Shown here in pieces: positions 7,047-14,857 of a stretch of DNA of 20,941 nt. The stretch is from Pseudomonadota bacterium. Its GTDB lineage: Bacteria > Myxococcota > UBA9042 > PHBI01. Under the pieces are notes generated by a model. The model was given only the letters and a program-made list of their open reading frames with translations, ran no database searches and was not told the DNA's origin. Where the stretch lies: NCBI GenBank assembly GCA_005772945.1, contig SXIE01000473.1, forward strand, positions 1 to 20,941. The letters are read 5' to 3'. Each line of letters starts with the position of its first letter. The stretch's first letter is position 1. The position numbers and the translations under genes are program-made.

Positions 7047-9791
7047 ATGGAACGTGTGGTCTTGGTCGACGGCTCGAACCTCGTGTATCGGGCTTTTTTC
7101 GCGCTCCCCAGCAGCCTCATGACGGGCGACGGCCTGCACACGAACGCCATCTACGGCTTCGCGGTGATGTTCCGCAAGCTGTTCATGGGCAAGATGCCGG
7201 CGCTCGGGGCGGTCGTCTTCGACGCGGGCGGGGTCACCGAGCGCGAACGGAAGTACCCGCAATACAAGGCGGATCGCGCGGCGATGCCGGGCGACCTGGC
7301 GGCGCAGCTGCCCAAGGTCCACGCGCTCATCGCGGCGCACGGCTTTCCGATCGTGCAGCTGCGCGGCGTCGAGGCCGACGACATCATCGGGACGCTCACG
7401 CGCGAGGCGCTCGAGGCCGGGCACGACGTCCAGATCGTCACGTCGGACAAGGACTTCGCGCAGCTGGTGTGCGAGCGCGTGCGGATGGTCGACACCATGC
7501 CGCGCACGATGGGCGGACCCCGCGGCGGGCGGCAGCCGACCGAGGTGACGACCTTCGACGCCGAGCTGGTCAAGAAGAAGTGGGGCGTTTGGCCCACGCA
7601 GATGATCGACTACCTGGCGCTGGTCGGCGACAAGGTGGACTGCGTGCCGGGGGTGCCGGGGATCGGGGAGAAGTCGGCGGTCGAGCTGCTCGAGGCGCTC
7701 GGGTCGTTCGATCGGATCTTGGCCGAGGCGGACAAGCCCGCGGATCCTGCGACTCCCGCGTCTGACACTCCGCTCAAGCCGCGGCAGAAGAAGGCCCTCG
7801 TCGAGCACCGCGATCTGGCGTTGCTCTCGAAGGATCTCGTCACGATCGACCAGCACATACCGCTGCCGGTGAAGCTCGTGGACCTGCGGATCCGCGAGGT
7901 CGACCCCGCCGAGCGCAACCAACTCTTCGTCGACCTGCAGTTCTATTCCTTGCTCGACGATGCAAGTAAGGAGGCGCTGGCCGACGACGACGCAGACGCC
8001 GACTATGGCGCGCTGACGGCCGCGGACGAGCTGGCGAGCTTCCTGTCGCGCCCGAGCGCGGTCGCGGTCTTGCCCATCTTCGAGGACGTGCCGGCCGCGG
8101 CCTTCATGTTGCCCGAGCCGCTCGCGGGCCTCGCGCTCGCGGTCGATGTCGGCCACGCGCGCTACGTGCCCCTCGTTGGATCCAATTCCATCGGACCAGA
8201 GTTGCGCGCCGTCCTCGCCGCGTGGCTCGCCGATCCCGCCAAACCCAAGGTCTGCCATGACGCCAAGGCGCTCTGGCGCGCGCTGCGCGTGCTCGGGCTC
8301 GACCTCGCCGGCGTTGCGTTCGACACGCAGCTCGCGAGCTTTCTCATCGATCCGACCAAGATCATCCCGCATCGACTCGATCAGCTGTGCAAGGAGTTCC
8401 TGCAGCGGACCCTGCGCCCGGCCAAGTCCGTCATCGGCGCCGGTCAGAAGCAGATCCGCTTCTCGCAAGCGGCCCCGGCGACGCTGGCCGCGTGGGCCTG
8501 TCACCTGGTCGATGCGGTCCTCGCGATGCAGCCGATCATCGCCGAGCGCCTCGAGGCCGAGGGCCAGACCCAGCACCTCCTAACGCACGAGCTGCCGTTG
8601 ACCTGGGTCCTCGGGCAGATGGAGCGCGACGGGATCCTGGTCGACGGCGAGGATTTGCGCCTGCTCGGGATCGAGTTCGGCGAGCGCCTGACGGCCTACG
8701 AGGCGGAGATCTGGGCGCACGCCGGCCACCCCTTCAACCTCGCCTCGACCAAGCAACTCGCCGAGGTCCTCTTCGAGGAGCTGAAGCTCCCGGTCCTCAA
8801 GAAGACGCGCACCGGCTACTCGACCGACGCCGAGGTGCTCGAGGAGCTCGCGGCCCAGCACGACATCTGCCGCCTCCTGGTCGAACACAGGAAGCTCGCC
8901 AAGCTCGTCAACACCTACACGGACGTGCTCCAGCGCTCGGTGAACCCGCAGACGGGGCGCGTCCACGCGACGTTCCAGCAGACGACGGGCGCGACCGGGC
9001 GCCTCATCTCGACCGATCCGGACCTGCAGCGGACACCCATCCACACGCCCGAAGGCAAGCGCATCCGCGAGGCGTTCGTGGCGCCGCCGGGACGCCGCCT
9101 GATCGTCGCCGACTGGAGTCAGATCGAGCTGCGCCTCCTCGCGCACGTGACCGGCGATCCGCACCTGGTCGAGGCGTTCAACGCCCGACTCGATGTGCAT
9201 CGCCGGACCGCAAGCCAGATCTTCGGCGTCGCGCTCGGCGACGTCACACCCGCCCAGCGCAATATCGGCAAGACCATCAACTTCGCGACCATCTACGGTC
9301 AGGGGGCCTCGTCGCTCGCGCAGATGCTTGCAATTCCAAGCAAGGATGCCAAGCGCTACATCGAGAGCTACTTCGCCTACTACGCGGGCGTTCGGGCCTG
9401 GCTCGATCGCACGACGCGCGAGGCGCTCGCGGCGGGCTACGTGACGACGATGCTGGGGCGACGGCGCTACATCCCCGAGCTGTCGTCGCACTCGCCGATG
9501 GAGCGGCAGGCGGGGATTCGCGTCGCCTGCAATACGCCCATCCAGGGATCGGCGGCCGATCTGTGCAAGCTCGTGATGTTGGCCCTGCCAGCGCGTTTCG
9601 AGGCGGCCGGACTCGCGACCAAGATGCTGCTCCAGATCCATGACGAGCTGGTCTTCGAGGCCCCCGAGGCGGAGGTCGCGTCGGCCTCGGCGATCGTGAA
9701 GGAGGCGATGGAGACGCTGGTGCCGCTGCGCGTGCCGCTGGTGGCCGACGTCGGCGTCGGGGCCAGCTGGGCCGCCGCGAAAGGCGGATAG
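7047..9791 (+). CDS. polA: DNA polymerase I, probably without proofreading
   Basis: This 914-residue protein fills DNA gaps and removes RNA primers. The N-terminal 5' nuclease (1 to about 300) is intact: VLVDGSNLVYRAFF, GVEADDIIG, VTSDKDFAQL and a GVPGIGEKSA helix-hairpin-helix. The central 3'-5' exonuclease-like domain (about 320-500) keeps the fold signature FDTQLASFL but lacks the metal-binding acids. The DxE segment, the Asp after NAK/NLK (here HDAKALW) and the final YxxxD (here WACHL) are all changed. The polymerase domain is intact: motif A DWSQIELR (Asp689), motif B with Arg738, Lys742 and NFATIYG (745-751), motif C QIHDELVFEAP (His865, Asp866, Glu867). Motif B has NFA instead of the usual NFG. 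The start chosen is ATG 7047, immediately before the conserved DGSN block; an upstream in-frame ATG at 7011 would lie inside the promoter. Confidence 0.97.
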   Translation: MERVVLVDGSNLVYRAFFALPSSLMTGDGLHTNAIYGFAVMFRKLFMGKMPALGAVVFDAGGVTERERKYPQYKADRAAMPGDLAAQLPKVHALIAAHGFPIVQLRGVEADDIIGTLTREALEAGHDVQIVTSDKDFAQLVCERVRMVDTMPRTMGGPRGGRQPTEVTTFDAELVKKKWGVWPTQMIDYLALVGDKVDCVPGVPGIGEKSAVELLEALGSFDRILAEADKPADPATPASDTPLKPRQKKALVEHRDLALLSKDLVTIDQHIPLPVKLVDLRIREVDPAERNQLFVDLQFYSLLDDASKEALADDDADADYGALTAADELASFLSRPSAVAVLPIFEDVPAAAFMLPEPLAGLALAVDVGHARYVPLVGSNSIGPELRAVLAAWLADPAKPKVCHDAKALWRALRVLGLDLAGVAFDTQLASFLIDPTKIIPHRLDQLCKEFLQRTLRPAKSVIGAGQKQIRFSQAAPATLAAWACHLVDAVLAMQPIIAERLEAEGQTQHLLTHELPLTWVLGQMERDGILVDGEDLRLLGIEFGERLTAYEAEIWAHAGHPFNLASTKQLAEVLFEELKLPVLKKTRTGYSTDAEVLEELAAQHDICRLLVEHRKLAKLVNTYTDVLQRSVNPQTGRVHATFQQTTGATGRLISTDPDLQRTPIHTPEGKRIREAFVAPPGRRLIVADWSQIELRLLAHVTGDPHLVEAFNARLDVHRRTASQIFGVALGDVTPAQRNIGKTINFATIYGQGASSLAQMLAIPSKDAKRYIESYFAYYAGVRAWLDRTTREALAAGYVTTMLGRRRYIPELSSHSPMERQAGIRVACNTPIQGSAADLCKLVMLALPARFEAAGLATKMLLQIHDELVFEAPEAEVASASAIVKEAMETLVPLRVPLVADVGVGASWAAAKGG

Positions 9792-9807
9792 CCAAGCCTC
9801 ACCGGGG

Positions 9808-9845
9808 GCCCTCCGGGGCGCGTTCCGAGCGCGCCCGAAGGGGGC
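9808..9845. terminator. Bidirectional terminator-like hairpin between polA and the Lon-N gene
   Basis: A perfect 7-bp stem, GGGCGCG (9816-9822) with CGCGCCC (9830-9836), encloses a 7-base loop. It is extended by an outer 6-bp stem (9808-9813 with 9840-9845, one G-U pair) across small internal bulges. It sits between the convergent polA and Lon-N stops and ends one base before the latter. There is no U tract on either strand. Confidence 0.55.
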
Positions 9846-9846
9846 G

Positions 9847-10545
9847 TCAGTGCAGAAAGTCGGGCTTGCCGCCGCGGGCCTGATGCGCGCGCAAGGTGGC
9901 CTCGAGGATGAGCTGCGCGACGACCCCTTGGACGATGTCGAGTCGTCGTCCGACCTCGAGCTGCTCGAGCAGGATCCGGCGCGCGCTCGGGTCGTCGATG
10001 AAGTTGGCGGCGACGATATCGGCGAGGGCCGACGGGGTGCGCGCGGCGACCAGCTGCGGATCCATTTGCGGCCAGAGGCTCGGGATGAGGTTGAGAAGCT
10101 GGATGACGCCGCTGCGCAGGCGCTCGGCCAGCATGGTGTCGTCGCGGCGCTCGTGCTCGCGGAGGCGCCGCGCGCGGATGAGGCGGAAGGGCTCCCCGGC
10201 CGGGTGCTCGCTGAGAAGCTCGACCCGCGTGAGGCCGCGCAGCGAGATGTCCCAGCGTCCGTCGGCGTGGCGCCGCTCGGCGTGGATCGCGCCGACCGAG
10301 AGGACGGGCAAGACCGGCGGGCGGCCGTCGTAGTCGACCTCGAAGCCCGGCTGAATGGCGCCGATGGCCATGACGCGGGGGCCGCGCACGCAGAACTCGG
10401 CCAGCGCGCGGTAGCGCGGCTCGAAGAAGTGCAGCGGCAGGATGGCGCCCGGAAAGAGCACCGCGTTGGGCAGCGGAAAGAGCGGCAGGCGCTCGAGGAG
10501 GGCGTCGTTCAGCTCGGGGATGGGCGGCGTGGCTTCGCGAGTCAT
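9847..10545 (-). CDS. Stand-alone Lon N-terminal (LON substrate-binding) domain protein
   Basis: This 232-residue protein consists of a LON N-terminal domain without the AAA+ ATPase or Ser-Lys protease parts of full-length Lon. The signature LPLFPLPNAVLFPGAILPLH and FEPRYRALAE is followed by the beta-rich part with GLTRVELL, and then by a helical C-terminus containing LLEQLEVGRRLDIVQGVV. In Lon this domain recognises substrates. Stand-alone versions are widespread in bacteria and their role is unclear; they are often annotated as peptidase S16 lon domain proteins although they lack a protease site. The start chosen is ATG 10545. The frame extends to 10638, but the upstream part (RPAAPRDGHATKRTRFS) looks non-coding. 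No ribosome site precedes 10545; a TACAAT box eight bases upstream suggests a leaderless mRNA. Confidence 0.88.
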   Translation of the reverse strand: MTREATPPIPELNDALLERLPLFPLPNAVLFPGAILPLHFFEPRYRALAEFCVRGPRVMAIGAIQPGFEVDYDGRPPVLPVLSVGAIHAERRHADGRWDISLRGLTRVELLSEHPAGEPFRLIRARRLREHERRDDTMLAERLRSGVIQLLNLIPSLWPQMDPQLVAARTPSALADIVAANFIDDPSARRILLEQLEVGRRLDIVQGVVAQLILEATLRAHQARGGKPDFLH

Positions 10546-10553
10546 GGCGCGCG

Positions 10554-10559
10554 ATTGTA
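10554..10559 (-). promoter_or_regulatory. -10 box of the Lon-N gene
   Basis: TACAAT on the minus strand (10559-10554) is one base from the TATAAT consensus and lies eight bases before the ATG at 10545. No clear -35 is seen at 16-18 bases. The placement suggests leaderless transcription. Confidence 0.5.
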
Positions 10560-10665
10560 TCCGTTTCGCCGGGGTACGCGAGAAGCGAGTGCGCTTGGTT
10601 GCGTGGCCGTCGCGTGGGGCGGCCGGGCGGAACGCCAAGCTGCGGGATGCTCGTGGCGTCCCCAG

Positions 10666-10684
10666 CGATCGCGTAGGGCGATCG
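10666..10684 (-). terminator. Hairpin downstream of mutH
   Basis: A perfect 7-bp stem, CGATCGC (10666-10672) with GCGATCG (10678-10684), has a 5-base loop. It begins 38 bases past the mutH stop codon in the 170-base gap before the Lon-N gene. No U tract follows. It could end the metalloprotease-mutH transcript. Confidence 0.45.
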
Positions 10685-10722
10685 GGTGCCGAGCGCGAGC
10701 GTCGCGAAATGCTCGACCGGGT

Positions 10723-11460
10723 TTACGGCGGGGTGTCTTGGGGCGGCGCGGGAGTGGGGCCGAAGGCGCGCTGGACGAGCGCGTGCGTGAAGGTGCGGCG
10801 GAGATACCAGGCCTTGGGGGCGACGGGGACCAGCCAGCCGTCCTCGCCGAGGCCGCGCGTGCGCTCGGAGGCGCTGAGGGCCTTGGGGCGCAGATGGAGG
10901 ACCAGGCCCTCGGCCCCGCCGATGGTGTCGGCTTCGCCGCGGCGGATGCGGCCGCTGAGGGATTGCCAGTCGGCGGCGAGGCGGGCTTCGTCGGCGGCGT
11001 CGCGTACCCAGAGGAAGGGCATGGCGAGGCGGCGCTCGGCGAGCGGGATGTCGCCGCTGGCGACGTAGGGGACGAAGAGGACCTTGGCGAGCTTGTGGCC
11101 GACGGTCGAGGTGGCGAAGGTGTGGTCGGCGTCGCGGCCGTCGAGGGCGGCCTGGCAGACGTAGGTGTCCTCGGTGGGCGCGCCGTCGGGGCGGATGGGG
11201 AGGGTCTTCAGCTCGACGCCGAGCGCGGGGAAGTCGGGCTCGGGGTCGCTCTTGGCGGAGGCGCCGAGGGCGAGCTCGACGGCGACGCCGAGGAAGCCCT
11301 TGTTGAACTTGTGCTGGCGGGGGACGCGCAGGCCGACCCGGCGGGCGAGATCGGCGACGCGCAGTCCGGCGAGGCCGACGGCGCGGGTGAGGAGAGCCTC
11401 GAGGGTGGCGGGGGGATCGGGGCGCTCGAGGACGATGCGATCGGGGCGGTCGTGGCTCAC
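10723..11460 (-). CDS. mutH: MutH-type DNA mismatch repair endonuclease
   Basis: The 245 residues align from end to end with the E. coli MutH pattern. N-terminal helices contain KFNKGFLGVAVELALGASA, then comes the catalytic core PEPDFPALGVELKTLPI, then HKLAKVLFVPY, IPLAERRLAMPFLW, LRPKALSASERT and a C-terminal AWYLRRTFTHALVQRAF. The nuclease acids and lysine of the D(x)6ExK motif are present as Asp76, Glu83 and Lys85, with Glu62 as the preceding conserved acid, so it should be active. In E. coli MutH nicks the unmethylated strand at hemimethylated GATC sites after activation by MutS/MutL. Homologues are concentrated in gammaproteobacteria that have Dam. The GTG start at 11460 overlaps the upstream stop by four bases (GTGA), so it is translated with the metalloprotease-like gene. 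No MutS, MutL or Dam gene is in the window. Confidence 0.92.
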   Translation of the reverse strand: MSHDRPDRIVLERPDPPATLEALLTRAVGLAGLRVADLARRVGLRVPRQHKFNKGFLGVAVELALGASAKSDPEPDFPALGVELKTLPIRPDGAPTEDTYVCQAALDGRDADHTFATSTVGHKLAKVLFVPYVASGDIPLAERRLAMPFLWVRDAADEARLAADWQSLSGRIRRGEADTIGGAEGLVLHLRPKALSASERTRGLGEDGWLVPVAPKAWYLRRTFTHALVQRAFGPTPAPPQDTPP

Positions 11461-12914
11461 GGCGTGCCCGGCGTCGGCGTCGCGGGGGCCAGCGGCAGCG
11501 TCGCGCGGCCCAGCGTCAGCGTCGCGCGGTAAGTCCGGAAGGAGCGGGTGTCCGGATCGGCGTCCATGCTGGGGGCGGGCAGGGCCGTGACGATGAGGAC
11601 GCGGCGGCCGTCGACGAGCGGCACCGTGACTGCCCCATCGACGAGAGCGAGGGTCTCGCCGTCGCTGTCGGGGGTGGTGCCGGGGACCGCTTGGATCGAC
11701 CAGATCGGGGCGTCGTCGGCGTTCGAGAGCGTCACGGTGGCGGTGGGGCCGGCGTCGTCGAGGGCGATGTAATTGGCGCCGAGGAGCATGACGCCGACCT
11801 GGGTCGTGGGGTGGGCGGCGTCTAGCGTGGCGGCGATGCGGACGGCGGCCTCGTCGGGGAAGGCGCCGGCTTCCGCGAGGTGGCGCGCGTCGTCGAGGGG
11901 GCCGACGTAGTAGCGCCAGCGCGCGAACTCGAGGAGGCTGTCGACGAAGCTGCGGCGCCAGGGGGAGAGGGCGACGTCGATGGCGTCGTCGAAGTCCGGC
12001 TCGTTGTCGGGCGGGACGCTGCGCATGCCTTCCCAGATGCGACCGATGAAGGCGGGGTCGTCGGGGAAGAAGCGCTCGTGGAGGTAGTGCAGGTAGAGCG
12101 CGGCGCCGTACATGAAGTAGGTTTCGTAGCCATCATCGTAGTCGACGGGCCACTCGGGGTGGGCTTGGAAGTCGGCGAGGACGCCGAGGTAGTCGTCGTC
12201 GTCGTCGAAGATCTGGTCTTCGACGTAGGTCGCGGTGGCTTCGTAGGCGCTCGAGACGTCCCACCAGTCGTCGGCGGCCTGGCAGGCGTGGTTGAGCTCG
12301 TGGACGGTCGTGACGTCGAGGGCGTCGCCGGCGAGCGGGCCGCGCGTGTCGAGGACGATGACGGGGTAGCCGTCGAACCAGGGGGTGTCGGGGTTCTCGG
12401 CGACGAGATCGGTGGCGACGCTGGGGGCGTTCCGCCAGAGGAAGACGTCCATCGCGGCGTCGTCGGCGCAGCGGCCGTCGTCGGGAAGCGGCGGGCGGAA
12501 GCCGAGGGTGTCCATTTCGAAGGCCCAGCCGAGCTCGAGGTAGCCGAGGACGTCGGAGGCGATCGCGGCCTGGGCGGGCGTGCGGTAGTGGACGCGCACG
12601 GGGAAGGTGGCGGAGGCGACGGAGAGGGGCCAGTAGCGCGGGTCGTCGCAGGGCTCGAGGTCGTCGGGGATGGAGCGCGTGCCCCAGGTCGAGACGGTGT
12701 CGGCGGGGGTGGTGTCGGGGGTGTCGGCGGTGTCCGCCGAGTCGGCCGGGCCCGAGTCGGCGGTTGCGGTGGCAGCGTCGGAGGCGGGGTCGACCTCGGG
12801 TGCGGCGTCGAGGTCGCCGGCCTCGTCGCCGTCGGGGCGTGCGTGGCCGCCGTCGTCGCCGCACGCGGCGATGGCTCCCCAGAGTACCGACCCGACGACC
12901 AGCCCGTCGCGCAT
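11457..12914 (-). CDS. Lipoprotein with HExxH metalloprotease-like domain
   Basis: The 485-residue protein has a short signal ending in AIAAC with Cys18 as the lipidation site, then an Asp/Ala/Thr-rich tether (19 to about 75). The folded part contains VTTVHELNHACQ, whose HELNH (205-209) is an HExxH zinc motif. YEATATYVED follows, with Glu225 as a plausible third ligand 16 residues downstream, a gluzincin-like layout. The context resembles the myxobacterial group annotated as MXAN_6640 family putative metalloproteases. The C-terminal 130 residues are beta-rich (VTLSNADDAPIWSIQAVPG) and may form an Ig-like or jelly-roll domain. It should act outside the inner membrane; the substrate is unknown. 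No Shine-Dalgarno is present, and a TAGACG box sits six bases before the ATG. mutH overlaps its end by four bases, an odd pairing of an envelope protein with a DNA repair enzyme. Confidence 0.75.
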   Translation of the reverse strand: MRDGLVVGSVLWGAIAACGDDGGHARPDGDEAGDLDAAPEVDPASDAATATADSGPADSADTADTPDTTPADTVSTWGTRSIPDDLEPCDDPRYWPLSVASATFPVRVHYRTPAQAAIASDVLGYLELGWAFEMDTLGFRPPLPDDGRCADDAAMDVFLWRNAPSVATDLVAENPDTPWFDGYPVIVLDTRGPLAGDALDVTTVHELNHACQAADDWWDVSSAYEATATYVEDQIFDDDDDYLGVLADFQAHPEWPVDYDDGYETYFMYGAALYLHYLHERFFPDDPAFIGRIWEGMRSVPPDNEPDFDDAIDVALSPWRRSFVDSLLEFARWRYYVGPLDDARHLAEAGAFPDEAAVRIAATLDAAHPTTQVGVMLLGANYIALDDAGPTATVTLSNADDAPIWSIQAVPGTTPDSDGETLALVDGAVTVPLVDGRRVLIVTALPAPSMDADPDTRSFRTYRATLTLGRATLPLAPATPTPGTP

Positions 12915-12920
12915 GGCGAG

Positions 12921-12953
12921 CGTCTACCACACGCGGCGGGGCCGAGGTAGCAT
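12921..12953. promoter_or_regulatory. Back-to-back start-proximal -10 boxes (divergent promoter)
   Basis: Minus strand: TAGACG (12926-12921) is followed by six bases and the metalloprotease ATG at 12914. Plus strand: TAGCAT (12948-12953) is followed by seven bases and the RNB gene ATG at 12961. Only 46 bases separate the two start codons, and neither has a ribosome site. CTACC (12924-12928) and GGTAG (12946-12950) make the region an imperfect inverted repeat, so each -10 mirrors a TACC(A/T)C at the other's -35 position, 17 bases away. Confidence 0.5.
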
Positions 12954-12960
12954 CGACGCC

Positions 12961-14730
12961 ATGGGCGTACTGGAGCGAAGCGACAGCGTGATTGCCGAAG
13001 TCCTTGCGGGTGGGCATGCGCGGGATCTGCTCGGGCGCTTTCCGCCGTTTGCGCTGCACGGCGCGAGGGCCCCGGGGGCCGGTGGGCCCGCCGAGGTCGG
13101 CACGATCATCCACGCGGAGGTGGCCACCGGCGCGGTTCTCGCGGTGTTGGCTGGGGCGGGGACGGCGCGCGCCGAGGTCTATCGACTGGCAGCGAGCGAG
13201 GGGCTGGACCCGTTGCACCCGCCGGCGGTCGAGGCCGAGGCGGCGGCGTTCGCGGGCGCGGCGGCGGGGCTGGACGATCCGAGCTTGGTGTCGCTCGAGG
13301 CCCTGCCGTTCGTGACGATCGACGGCGCGGAGAGCCGCGACCTCGACCAGGCGCTGCACGTCGAGCACCGCGCGGACGACACGCTGCTCGTGCACTACGC
13401 ACTGGCGGATGCGTCGTATTTCGTCAGGCCGGGGACGGCGCTCTTCGACGAGGCGCTCCTGCGCGGGGCGAGCTTCTACCTGCCCGGGCTGGTCGTGCCG
13501 ATGTTGCCGCGGGTCTTGTCGGAGGGGCTGACGAGCCTCAATCCGGACGTGGCGCGGCGGGCGTTGGTCTTTCGGGTCGTGGTCGATCGCGAGGGGGGCG
13601 CGCACGAGGTCGCGATCTTCCGGGCGCGGATCAAGAGCCAGCGCAAGCTGTCCTTTGGCGCCGTGCAGCGCTTTTTCGACGGGGCGGACGCGACCCTGAC
13701 GGAGACGACGTTCGCGGCGAGCTTACGGGCGCTCAAGACGCTGGGCGAGCGGCGCCTGGCGCTGGCCGAGGTCGCGCACGTCGTGCGTCACGCGCGGCGC
13801 GAGCTGACGGTCGGCTTCGTCGATCCGGATGGCCGGACGTTCGTCGCGTTCGAGGAGGCGCGGCTGCCAGTCGAGACGTGGAACGAGCAGCTCTCGGTGC
13901 TCATCAACGTCGAGGGCGCGCGGGCGCTGGCGGCGCGGGTCGGCGAGGCCGGCTTGCATGCGATCTTCCGGGTGCATCCGGCGCCCGAGGCGGTCGACGT
14001 CGCGCGCTTGGCAGCGACCGTCCGGGCGATCGTCGCGGCGCACGAACTGGATGCCGAATGGGCGTGGGATCCGGCGACGGAGGCGCTCGCGGGCTACCTC
14101 GGGCGGTTGCGGACCGAGGGCGCGCTGGCGCCCGTTGCGCGTGCGATCCAGCGGCAGGCGCTCGTGGCGAATCAGCGCTCGAGCTACAGCCCGATGCCGG
14201 GGTTGCATTACGGCCTCGGGGCCCCGTGTTACGGGCGCTTCACGGCGCCCATGCGCGAGATGGTCGGGATCTTCACGCACAAGGAGACCTTGGAGCTCCT
14301 GGCGGGGACGCCGCCGGACCCTGCGGACGAGCCCCTCCAGGCCGCGGTCATCGCCTCGGCCGAGGCCGCGCAGGCGCGCCAGGGGCGGCTCACCAAGGGC
14401 AGCAACGCGTGCGTGCTCGACGCGCTGTTCGGGCCCGATCTGGCGCTGCCCGAGGCCGAGCGCCCGGCCCGCCCAGGCACGCTGCTCGGGCTCGCCGCGG
14501 ATCGCGCCTATGTCGTGCTCGATTCGCCGCCGCTGGAGGTGAAGCTCTACTTCGGGCTGCTGCCCGGCGCGCGACTCGTCAGCCCGGCGGAGGCCGAGCT
14601 CGGCGATGTGCGCGTGCGTCTAGGCGACCGACTCGCGGTGCGCGTCATCGGCTGGGACAAGGGGCGGGCGGGCGGGCGCGCCAGCGGTCGCTGGTGCCTC
14701 GCGCCCATCGCGCCGGGCAGCGTCAGCTAG
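12961..14730 (+). CDS. RNB-domain (RNase II/R-like) exoribonuclease
   Basis: This 589-residue protein contains an RNB catalytic domain from about 105 to 450. VTIDGAESRDLDQAL (118-132) supplies Asp121, Asp127 and Asp129 of the metal site. The fourth Asp of RNase II is Gln130 here, as in the shorter RNB proteins I know from actinobacteria. YALADASYFVRPG, LPRVLSEGLTSLNPD and YGRFTAPMRE (with Arg432) are further family blocks. RNB enzymes degrade single-stranded RNA processively from the 3' end. The N-terminus is short and lacks recognisable cold-shock domains. The C-terminal 130 residues could be an OB-like RNA-binding region but are not a clear S1 domain. The ATG at 12961 is chosen because upstream in-frame sequence belongs to the opposite-strand gene. 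It is divergent from the metalloprotease-mutH operon. Confidence 0.88.
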   Translation: MGVLERSDSVIAEVLAGGHARDLLGRFPPFALHGARAPGAGGPAEVGTIIHAEVATGAVLAVLAGAGTARAEVYRLAASEGLDPLHPPAVEAEAAAFAGAAAGLDDPSLVSLEALPFVTIDGAESRDLDQALHVEHRADDTLLVHYALADASYFVRPGTALFDEALLRGASFYLPGLVVPMLPRVLSEGLTSLNPDVARRALVFRVVVDREGGAHEVAIFRARIKSQRKLSFGAVQRFFDGADATLTETTFAASLRALKTLGERRLALAEVAHVVRHARRELTVGFVDPDGRTFVAFEEARLPVETWNEQLSVLINVEGARALAARVGEAGLHAIFRVHPAPEAVDVARLAATVRAIVAAHELDAEWAWDPATEALAGYLGRLRTEGALAPVARAIQRQALVANQRSSYSPMPGLHYGLGAPCYGRFTAPMREMVGIFTHKETLELLAGTPPDPADEPLQAAVIASAEAAQARQGRLTKGSNACVLDALFGPDLALPEAERPARPGTLLGLAADRAYVVLDSPPLEVKLYFGLLPGARLVSPAEAELGDVRVRLGDRLAVRVIGWDKGRAGGRASGRWCLAPIAPGSVS

Positions 14731-14735
14731 AAACG

Positions 14736-14798
14736 GCAGCTCGTGCCCCCAGACCGCAGCGGCTCGCAAGGGCGCCGGAGGCGACCGCTGTGAGCTGC
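14736..14798. terminator. Nested hairpin between convergent genes
   Basis: GCAGCTC (14736-14742) pairs with GAGCTGC (14792-14798), and inside it CAGCGG (14757-14762) pairs with CCGCTG (14785-14790). The structure starts six bases after the RNB gene stop. A 10-base direct repeat AGGCGACCGC occurs at 14779-14788 and 14801-14810. It may act as a terminator; no U tract is present. Confidence 0.4.
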
Positions 14799-14857
14799 GT
14801 AGGCGACCGCCCAATGGGGCGTTTCGATCCTTCGTGGTGGGCTCCGCCCGAGGGACG

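Noticed and set aside
6824..7150. Upstream extension of the fusion gene to an ATG at 7150
   Set aside because: It would run through the polA promoter and into the polA coding sequence. Third-position GC is low upstream of 6823, and the extra residues lack conserved features.
11880..12950. Plus-strand frame of 356 codons (Val/Gly/Asp-rich)
   Set aside because: It is antisense to the metalloprotease-like lipoprotein, whose lipobox and HELNH motif establish the real frame.
12133..13605. Minus-strand frame of 490 codons across the divergent promoter
   Set aside because: It would overlap both the metalloprotease gene in another frame and the RNB gene on the opposite strand. The product is an Arg/Pro/His-rich string typical of out-of-frame GC-rich DNA.
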